From CAZSVI01 sp964610205 (GTDB lineage: Bacteria > Bacillota > Clostridia > DSM-8532), in assembly GCA_964610205.1 (NCBI GenBank), contig CAZSVI010000125.1, forward strand, positions 1-10,927: a stretch of DNA of 10,927 nucleotides, written 5' to 3'. Position numbers and translations under genes: made by a program. How positions within the stretch are numbered: the first letter of the stretch is position 1; the number at the start of each line of letters is the position of its first letter. Below, one piece after another: positions 7,114 to 10,927 of this stretch. A model generated the notes under the pieces. That model saw only the letters and a program-made list of their open reading frames with translations, did no database searches and was not told where the DNA came from.

Positions 7114-7396
7114 TTCAGGATTCATTACAAAACCGCTGTGGAACGGCATGACAACAGTTACATTCTCCAATTTTAATGATGACAGTAGAACACATTTTGT
7201 TTCTATTGACCGTTCATCATTGCCTGAGAATATGCGGGACTTTTATAAAATAGTTACTGGGGGTCTGGACAGTCTGGAAGAAGGGTTATTTCAATTAAGC
7301 ATTATTAGTAATGATCGTTCGCAAACGGATTTGGGTAATTTCAACAACATCGAGCCGTATGATGATGAAAATGGAATAAGAACAAAGTACTATCCC
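7091..7396 (+). other. Orphan open frame, unrecognised protein fragment
   Basis: A frame open from 7091 reads ALDSGFITKPLWNGMTTVTF, then a hydrophilic stretch including SLPENMRDFYKIV and YDDENGIRTKYYPN. An ATG occurs at 7148 but has no clear ribosome binding site. The frame stays open to 7576, but its last 60 codons are antisense to a recognisable ABC-transporter remnant, so only the part before about 7396 could be genuine. The composition looks protein-like, but I do not recognise a family. It is probably a piece of another decayed gene. Confidence 0.3.
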
Positions 7397-7569
7397 AACA
7401 TGTCAATCAAATTTTTACCTCGTAAATTTTCATGGGTATCTATTGCGGCGACTTTTCCGTTGTCCATAACAACAACTCGATCGCATTCAAGTATTGTTGA
7501 CAGTCTATGGGCTATAGTTATAACAGTTTTTCCTTTTGATAATTCATTAATTGCACCAACAATTTTAGT
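7390..7569 (-). pseudogene. C-terminal remnant of an ABC exporter ATP-binding domain
   Basis: The minus strand encodes 59 residues and a stop. The start is KIVGAINELSKGKTVITIAH, followed by RLST and, further on, DRVVVMDNGKV and DTHENL. This is the unmistakable end of an MsbA/BmrA-type ABC exporter nucleotide-binding domain: the IAHRLST H-loop, the D-R-(I/V)-x-V-(M/L)-x-x-G strand and the helix containing H-E-x-L. Walker A, the LSGGQ signature and Walker B are missing, because an in-frame TAA (7570-7572) immediately precedes the fragment. No start codon or ribosome binding site serves it. It is a truncated relic, hidden antisense inside a longer spurious plus-strand frame. Confidence 0.8.
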
Positions 7570-7731
7570 TTACTAAGCATTCTCGAGTCAGCAAGCATTT
7601 GTCCAGTTGTACTTGAAATACTTGAAAGATTAAAAAAACAATATAAATTTAAGAAAAGAAAAAAATGCTAATTCTTTTAGTTTTTACTTGCTCAGGGGTA
7701 TTCGGTATATTGAAAAAATAATATTTTTATA

Positions 7732-7768
7732 ATCACAAAAAGTATTCTTGTAAATTTGTTTTTGTGAT
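7732..7768. repeat. 10-bp inverted repeat, possible operator
   Basis: ATCACAAAAA (7732-7741) and TTTTTGTGAT (7759-7768) are exact inverted copies separated by 17 bp. The right arm overlaps the best promoter candidate for the downstream zinc-ribbon gene, so a dimeric repressor site is a reasonable guess. A hairpin is the alternative. Confidence 0.4.
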
Positions 7769-7783
7769 ATTCTTAACTAAAAT
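7756..7783 (+). promoter_or_regulatory. Candidate promoter for the zinc-ribbon gene
   Basis: TTGTTT (7756-7761) and TAAAAT (7778-7783) are 16 bp apart. The -10 matches consensus at 5 of 6 positions and the -35 at 3 of 6. The expected start near 7790 leaves a 47-nt leader carrying the strong AGGGGGG ribosome binding site at 7823-7829. Confidence 0.35.
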
Positions 7784-7836
7784 TCGAAATGTTTCTGTCA
7801 AACAATGTTTCACATTATTTTTAGGGGGGATGCTTA

Positions 7837-8112
7837 GTGCCAGTAAAGAAAAGTACTGTAAAAAAAGATAGTTCTGTATATAGAGAAAAGTCGGTTGATT
7901 CCTCTAATATACCAATGAAAGCCTATTGTATTTTTTGTGGTTCCACTGTTGGACAGATTAGTGAGCGTACAGAGGGGCTTGTAAATGCTGTTTATGATTG
8001 CCCGAAATGCAGACTAAATTACTGTGATCAATGTAGCTATGAAAAGATAATAAACGGACATGCTGTGCAACTGTGTTTGCGTTGTGACAGTCGATTGGAT
8101 AAAGTCATATAA
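7837..8112 (+). CDS. Small protein with four CxxC zinc-ribbon motifs
   Basis: This 91-residue protein starts at GTG 7837, 7 nt after AGGGGGG (7823-7829). The first 27 residues are lysine/serine-rich and likely disordered. The rest carries four Cys pairs: CIFC (31-34), CPKC (55-58), CDQC (63-66) and CLRC (80-83). Eight cysteines in this order fit two zinc sites, either two ribbons or a cross-braced RING/FYVE-like fold. No enzyme motif is present, so the role could be nucleic-acid or protein binding. The next gene starts 31 nt after its stop codon with its own GGAGAGGTGAT, so the two are probably co-transcribed. I do not recognise a named family. Confidence 0.75.
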   Translation: MPVKKSTVKKDSSVYREKSVDSSNIPMKAYCIFCGSTVGQISERTEGLVNAVYDCPKCRLNYCDQCSYEKIINGHAVQLCLRCDSRLDKVI

Positions 8113-8142
8113 GGCAGAATTTTTATGGAGAGGTGATGCATT

Positions 8143-8682
8143 ATGAAATTAAATATTCATGAAGCAGAACAATTTTACAGAATATGGTGGTCACTATTGG
8201 TATATGTCAATAATAAATTCAGCATTTCCCGTGAATTTAATGCGCAAGTGGAGAGCAAAAAGGTTTTACCCAGTGCAGTTGCACCTATACGTGAAAAATT
8301 ATGGGCTGATAATTCTCTTCTAGAATCCTTTGTATCTGAAAACTCTGCAAGACTCTCTGACGAGGACCTTGGCATAGTTGCAAGCTGGAAGCATCGTATT
8401 GCAGGTAACTTTTTTGTATACAAATATCTGGTTAAATATACGGTATTTCTAGATGATAAAACACCTCCCCATGCATATGGCATTTATGGAATTGTCAGCC
8501 CAATTGAAGATATTCTTATATCGCCTCTTCCAGTATTGGTAAAAACTGTACTGCTTCCATTTAAGGATAAAATTATATTCGACGGCTTGATAAACAGCTA
8601 TAATATGCTTTTTGGCAGCGGTTACCGCAGCAATCTGGATTTTGCCTACAGGAATGCAAAGGAAAGGGACGGGACGGAATAA
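8143..8682 (+). CDS. Unknown protein, N-terminal part, truncated by a frameshift
   Basis: The frame runs 179 residues from ATG 8143, which has a good ribosome binding site (GGAGAGGTGA at 8126-8135). The opening, HEAEQFYRIWWSLLVYVN, is helical and aromatic. A conserved-looking core includes WKHRIAGNFFVYKYLVKYTV, then LPFKDKIIFDGLI and FGSGYRSNLDFAYRNAKERD. The last sounds like a conserved motif I have seen in uncharacterised Firmicute proteins of about 400 residues, but I cannot name the family. The natural sequence evidently continues in another frame: removing one copy of the 5-bp tandem repeat GGGAC-GGGAC (8666-8675) joins A-K-E-R-D directly to G-I-I-T-S-L-I-P. The product is therefore cut short, ending in the aberrant D-G-T-E. 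It sits downstream of the zinc-ribbon gene, perhaps as a functional pair. Confidence 0.7.
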   Translation: MKLNIHEAEQFYRIWWSLLVYVNNKFSISREFNAQVESKKVLPSAVAPIREKLWADNSLLESFVSENSARLSDEDLGIVASWKHRIAGNFFVYKYLVKYTVFLDDKTPPHAYGIYGIVSPIEDILISPLPVLVKTVLLPFKDKIIFDGLINSYNMLFGSGYRSNLDFAYRNAKERDGTE

Positions 8683-8966
8683 TCACTTCGCTGATTCCAC
8701 AAAATCTTGCTTTGGCTACTGAACAATTCCATAAGAGCTTTCTGGAGCGTAATAATATGATCCTTAAAGCCTTTAGCAAGTATCTTTCCAAATCCGGTCT
8801 TAGTGCAAAAATGGTTCAACAGCACACTGCAAATATTGAGATGTTTGCCAATAAATACCTGATAGATTTTGACCCTCCCAGGTTACTGCTTGATATTGAC
8901 TTTGTACATCTAGTGATACAAAACTCACCAAACGTCAAACCTATCGTCACTTATCAGAGTACCTAA
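8676..8966 (+). pseudogene. Frameshifted continuation of the gene at 8143
   Basis: This frame has no start codon near its beginning and no ribosome binding site. It reads GIITSLIPQNLALATEQFHK, then FLERNNMILKAFSKYLSKSG and LSAKMVQQHTANIEMFANKY, down to a stop at 8966. The helical, lysine-rich L-(S/K)-x-x-x-(V/T)-x-x-x-x-x-x-(I/L)-x-x-F pattern resembles the SAM-like N-terminal DNA-binding domain of tyrosine recombinases, but this is only a pattern impression. It joins the 8143 frame exactly when one GGGAC copy is removed. The end (QNSPNVKPIVTYQST) looks truncated relative to the helix pattern, so the 3' end may also be damaged. Confidence 0.6.
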
Positions 8967-9091
8967 ATGGCACCTATTTAAAAGAGCATAAAGGTAAAAC
9001 TCGCGAAATTATTCAGAATGGTGAGATTGAAAAAGCGATTGATAATGCCAAAATTCTTGAGTTTGGGGAGGTAATAGGATGGATGTTTTAA
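8900..9091 (+). other. Third-frame open segment running into the nitroreductase start
   Basis: A third plus-strand frame, open from 8900, reads TKLTKRQTYRHLSEYLNG, then KEHKGKTREIIQNGEIEKAI and ILEFGEVIGWMF, and stops at 9091, overlapping the nitroreductase start. It is hydrophilic and helical and looks protein-like. It could be the true 3' end of the split gene after a second frameshift near 8940, or the end of a different lost gene. I do not recognise the family. Confidence 0.35.
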
Positions 9092-9591
9092 CAGCAATAA
9101 AAGGCAGACGCAGCATACGCAAATATAGCGATCGAATTGTGGAAGAGGATGTGCTTAGGAAGGTTCTTGACGCAGCAAGGCTTTCTCCTTCAGCTAAAAA
9201 TACGCAGTCATGGAAATTTGTTGTGGTAAGGGATAAAGACACTATCACTAAGCTGGCGGTAGCATCGGGAGGCCAAGCTTTTGTAGGTAAAGCACCAATT
9301 ATAGTGTTCTCGTGCGGAACTGAGCCTGAGAGTGTTATGATGTGCGGCCAATATCGTTATACTGTGGATTTATCGATTGCTACGGCTTATATGATTCTTG
9401 AGGCTTATGAGCAAGGGTTGGGCACTTGCTGGCTTGGACGATTCGATGAGAAAAAAGTAAAAGAGATCATGGATATACCGGATGAAGTTAGAGTAGTAGC
9501 AATGACACCCCTTGGCTATCCTGCAGAAACACCTTTACCACGACCCAGAAAAGACTTTGACAGTGTCGTGTGCTTTGAAAAATACTATTAA
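9079..9591 (+). CDS. Nitroreductase-family flavoprotein, short form
   Basis: This 170-residue protein of the nitroreductase superfamily reduces nitro or quinone-like compounds, or other small substrates, with NAD(P)H through bound FMN as a cytosolic dimer. Visible FMN-site motifs are the N-terminal GRRSIRKY (9-16), which contacts the phosphate, PSAKNTQSW (37-45), the helix DLSIATAYMILEAYEQGLGT (97-116) followed by CWLG, and the closing TPLGYPAE (143-150). At 170 residues it belongs to the compact class (classical NfsB-type enzymes are about 215). Two Cys (79, 89) lie in the central part but do not form a ferredoxin motif. The start is firmly set by GGGGAGG (9064-9070), 8 nt before the ATG. 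It is intact amid damaged neighbours, and a palindrome that may act as a terminator lies 20 nt after the stop. The substrate cannot be inferred. Confidence 0.9.
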   Translation: MDVLTAIKGRRSIRKYSDRIVEEDVLRKVLDAARLSPSAKNTQSWKFVVVRDKDTITKLAVASGGQAFVGKAPIIVFSCGTEPESVMMCGQYRYTVDLSIATAYMILEAYEQGLGTCWLGRFDEKKVKEIMDIPDEVRVVAMTPLGYPAETPLPRPRKDFDSVVCFEKYY

Positions 9592-9610
9592 GCAAGAAGG
9601 TAGGTTTGCT

Positions 9611-9634
9611 ACCCCCACTTCTAGAAGTGGGGGT
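9611..9634. repeat. Perfect 24-nt palindrome, twin of the 6694 hairpin
   Basis: Arms ACCCCCACTT and AAGTGGGGGT surround CTAG, making the whole 24 nt self-complementary. The same core, with one base changed in the centre, forms the hairpin at 6694-6714, and both are followed by a T-rich sequence with TTA. It may serve as a terminator for the nitroreductase gene (its T tail is poor), or be a copy of the IS200/IS605-like right-end hairpin. Confidence 0.7.
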
Positions 9635-9646
9635 TCATTAGTTTAC

Positions 9647-9675
9647 TTGACATTTTGTGCAAAGCATACTATACT
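9647..9675 (+). promoter_or_regulatory. Near-consensus sigma-A promoter of the XRE operon
   Basis: TTGACA (9647-9652) and TATACT (9670-9675) have a 17-bp spacer. The start is expected near 9682. The 9-bp direct repeat TGCAAAGCA occurs at 9658-9666 (inside the spacer) and at 9681-9689 (at the start site), 23 bp apart. It is well placed as a pair of repressor sites for the XRE protein encoded just downstream. Confidence 0.8.
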
Positions 9676-9710
9676 AAATATGCAAAGCAGGCATTGCAAG
9701 AGGTGATCAT

Positions 9711-9914
9711 TTGAAAACACGTATTCACGAGTTGAGAAAAAAGCATAAGTTATCTCAGGAAGAGTTGGCTTTTGCGGTGGGGGTAACCAGACAAACCATC
9801 ACTTCTCTGGAGTGTGGGAAGTATACTGCATCCTTAGTGCTTGCCTATAAGATAGCAAAATATTTCGGTTTGACCATAGAAGAAGTTTTTGATTTTTCTG
9901 AAGTGGAGGAGTGA
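9711..9914 (+). CDS. XRE/Cro-family transcriptional regulator
   Basis: This 67-residue protein is nearly all HTH_XRE domain: RIHELRKKHKLSQEELAFAV (4-23), then GVTRQTITSLECGKY (24-38, recognition helix), and ALKIAK-like helices ending FGLTIEEVFDF. It is the size of the small clostridial YozG-like regulators, which have only a DNA-binding and dimerisation fold. I choose the TTG start at 9711, with GAGGTGAT at 9700-9707 just ahead of it; a TTG start and a short spacing may keep expression low. It is the first gene of an operon with two small membrane proteins, and is likely autoregulated through the direct repeats at its promoter. The partner protein or signal is unknown. Confidence 0.88.
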   Translation: MKTRIHELRKKHKLSQEELAFAVGVTRQTITSLECGKYTASLVLAYKIAKYFGLTIEEVFDFSEVEE

Positions 9915-9918
9915 TAGC

Positions 9919-10359
9919 ATGGAAAAGTTCAAAGTAAAAATAAGGAAAAGATTAATTTGGATGTTTGTTATAACGCTTTGCCTTGCGGCTACAAGTGTTG
10001 TCCTGCAAATTAATAAGGATAACATGCCCCTGATGCATGATTATATAAGAGACTTTCATACAGGCGCATTTATTGGTATTATGCTGTTTTTAGCAGTTTT
10101 TATGTCCAGGAATACAGCAGCTCTGTTTAATGACAAAGTATTAAAAAAATTATACATTCTAGAACATGATGAAAGAAACAAGATGATTTTACAAAAAACC
10201 GGTGCTATGGGAATGTCAATTTGTTATATAGGTTTGGCATTTGCGGCAGTCGTTGCCGGGTTTTTTAATGAAGTGGTATTCTTTACGTTACTTGGGGCAA
10301 CATTTTTCACGGCATTTGTAAAAGGAATTTTTAAAATATACTACTCTCGTAAGTTTTAG
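9919..10359 (+). CDS. Four-helix small membrane protein of unknown function
   Basis: I start this 146-residue protein at ATG 9919 because GGAGGAG (9905-9911) sits 7 nt before it. An earlier in-frame ATG would overlap the XRE gene without such a site. Four hydrophobic helices are evident (about 11-29, 46-64, 97-115 and 118-137). Between helices 2 and 3 is a cytoplasmic loop containing LEHDERNKMILQKTG (81-95). A DER-type motif before a helix recurs in small membrane proteins found beside XRE regulators in Firmicutes, as I recall, but no molecular function is established. The preceding gene ends 4 nt upstream, so translation is probably coupled. The XRE protein may respond to or control this membrane pair. 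Confidence 0.82.
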   Translation: MEKFKVKIRKRLIWMFVITLCLAATSVVLQINKDNMPLMHDYIRDFHTGAFIGIMLFLAVFMSRNTAALFNDKVLKKLYILEHDERNKMILQKTGAMGMSICYIGLAFAAVVAGFFNEVVFFTLLGATFFTAFVKGIFKIYYSRKF

Positions 10360-10374
10360 GAAGGAGTTTAGAAG

Positions 10375-10593
10375 ATGAAGAAAAGAAGATTGAATAATTA
10401 TTTTAAGACGGGTATATTGATTTACATTGTTGTAACATTAATCAGGTATTTGTTTGATGTTCCTGATGGAATTCTGGGTCTAACGTTGGGGTTTGGTATT
10501 GGCTTATTGGGAATTGGCATCATACATATGGTGTACGATATGTTAAAAATAAAGAACATAAAAAAAAGATGGATTGGGAAATCGACTCAATAA
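10375..10593 (+). CDS. Two-helix small membrane protein
   Basis: This 72-residue protein has a basic N-terminus (MKKRRLNNYFK), two hydrophobic helices (about 12-26 and 33-55, the second glycine-rich: LGLTLGFGIGLLGIGIIHMV) and a strongly basic tail (KIKNIKKRWIGK). Both ends are probably cytoplasmic. AAGGAG (10360-10365) precedes the ATG by about 9 nt. It begins 15 nt after the four-helix membrane protein and is the last gene of the XRE operon. No family is recognised. The glycine-rich helix might pack against the neighbouring membrane protein. Confidence 0.75.
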   Translation: MKKRRLNNYFKTGILIYIVVTLIRYLFDVPDGILGLTLGFGIGLLGIGIIHMVYDMLKIKNIKKRWIGKSTQ

Positions 10594-10730
10594 AGCAGGC
10601 CCCGCGGAAGGGATTCTCACCCCCTGAATAGTAACTGTAAAAAATGGTACTGTACAAATTTACCAAATATTTCACGTCACTTAAACTTGCAATTTATAAA
10701 CTTTAACTTTACTTTAGTTTTAAAATACTA
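10594..10730. other. Gap between XRE operon and folate-riboswitch promoter
   Basis: No gene is seen here. A GC-rich patch (GGCCCCGCGG, then CACCCCC) follows the last membrane gene but forms no convincing terminator stem. The rest is AT-rich and holds nothing I can assign. Confidence 0.35.
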
Positions 10731-10759
10731 TTATAAAAACAGTTTAAGTTCGTTATAAT
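10731..10759 (+). promoter_or_regulatory. Promoter for the riboswitch-controlled transcript
   Basis: A perfect TATAAT (10754-10759) has a weak TTATAA (10731-10736) 17 bp upstream. The expected start near 10766 lies about 23 nt before the riboswitch, giving the right geometry. Confidence 0.55.
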
Positions 10760-10788
10760 GGCATAAGAATAATACAGGGTCTCTCGAT

Positions 10789-10888
10789 AACAGAGAAGGT
10801 ATTTGTGCGTTAAGTGCCGGGTGGACGGGGAGTTGCCATCTGGACGAAAAGCTCTGGGCTTGCGGTACAAACGCTTCATCCCGCTGTT
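10789..10888 (+). ncRNA. Tetrahydrofolate (THF, folT-type) riboswitch
   Basis: The conserved GCGTTAAGTG (10807-10816) is exact. It is followed by P3 (CCGGGTGG with CCATCTGG, 10817-10824 and 10836-10843), the invariant ACGAA, a short P4 (AAGC/GCTT), then GCGGTACAAACGC and TTCATCCCGCTGTT. P1 pairs AACAG (10789-10793) with CTGTT (10884-10888), and P2 pairs TTTGT with ACAAA. The P3 loop GGGGAG can form a pseudoknot with CATCCC near the 3' end, as in the known THF riboswitch structures. THF riboswitches sense reduced folates and shut down folate-uptake (folT) or biosynthesis genes. The controlled gene lies beyond 10927. Confidence 0.85.
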
Positions 10889-10919
10889 ACATGAGGGAGG
10901 GTTCCTCTTCATGTAGCAC
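10886..10919 (+). terminator. Terminator-like hairpin overlapping the riboswitch P1
   Basis: GTTACATGA (10886-10894) pairs with TCATGTAGC (10909-10917), with further G-C pairs possible inside. The 5' arm begins within the CTGTT strand of P1, so hairpin and full P1 compete. That is typical of an expression platform. The window ends at TATTATT, so the U-tract is only partly visible and a terminator cannot be fully confirmed. Confidence 0.55.
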
Positions 10920-10927
10920 GTATTATT

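Larger units (their letters stand above)
7570..7836. other. Intergenic stretch with a possible peptide remnant
   Basis: Just after the ABC remnant, the plus strand reads LLSILESASICPVVLEILER and a basic tail, stopping near 7668. It has no start or ribosome binding site of its own and may be one more fragment. The rest is AT-rich and contains the inverted repeat and promoter-like boxes listed separately for the zinc-ribbon gene. Confidence 0.3.

Noticed and set aside
7397..7576. 3' half of the plus-strand 142-codon frame as a real protein
   Set aside because: It is the reverse complement of an ABC-transporter C-terminus with an intact H-loop sequence.
10709..10912. Minus-strand 67-codon frame
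   Set aside because: It lies antisense to the riboswitch and its promoter and has no protein character.
10891..10927. ATG at 10891 as the start of the riboswitch-controlled gene
   Set aside because: It lies in the hairpin arm without a ribosome binding site, and its Ser/Gly/Cys-rich translation looks non-coding. The real start should be beyond the window.
1..10927. CRISPR array, tRNA or rRNA
   Set aside because: I found no spaced direct-repeat series, no cloverleaf and no rRNA-like blocks on either strand by eye.

Overview
The window looks like a chromosomal stretch of a low-GC Gram-positive, probably a clostridial Firmicute. The reasons are AT-rich intergenic DNA, strong GGAGG-type ribosome binding sites, sigma-A-like promoters, an S-layer-homology (SLH) protein, a MerR regulator of the multidrug-regulator type, and a tetrahydrofolate (THF) riboswitch at the right edge. 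No species can be named from the sequence alone.

Layout. (1) 268-1899, plus strand: a secreted SLH protein with four tandem beta-rich repeats, ending at a strong 15-bp hairpin (1965-2001). (2) About 2020-2600: a low-coding stretch with a 13-bp inverted repeat and, on the minus strand, the C-terminal stump of an SPL-type radical SAM protein. (3) 2606-6364, minus strand: the most interesting unit. Two MutS-like ATPases overlap by 4 bp, and a MerR regulator follows them. The promoter in front of the first MutS gene is TTGACT-(19 bp)-TATACT with a CCTG/CAGG dyad in the spacer, the architecture that MerR proteins control by twisting DNA. I infer a self-contained, ligand-controlled operon. Both ATPases lack the mismatch-recognition domain and carry Asn in place of the usual Walker B Asp.

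(4) About 6590-7830: genomic debris. It holds an IS200/IS605-like right-end or omega-RNA-like remnant, a small membrane-protein pseudogene with an in-frame TGA, and the last 59 residues of an ABC exporter ATPase on the minus strand. (5) 7837-9591, plus strand: a four-CxxC zinc-ribbon protein, a protein of unknown function split by a 5-bp tandem duplication, and an intact small nitroreductase. A perfect 24-nt palindrome follows; its core is shared with the IS-like remnant 2.9 kb upstream.

(6) 9647-10593, plus strand: a compact operon from a near-consensus promoter, encoding an XRE/Cro-type repressor and two small membrane proteins. Direct repeats flank the -10 box and suggest autoregulation. 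(7) 10731-10927: a promoter, a THF riboswitch and an overlapping terminator-like hairpin; the controlled gene, probably for folate uptake or folate metabolism, lies beyond the window.

Overall this is an accessory-type region: intact small regulatory operons are separated by decayed genes and mobile-element traces.
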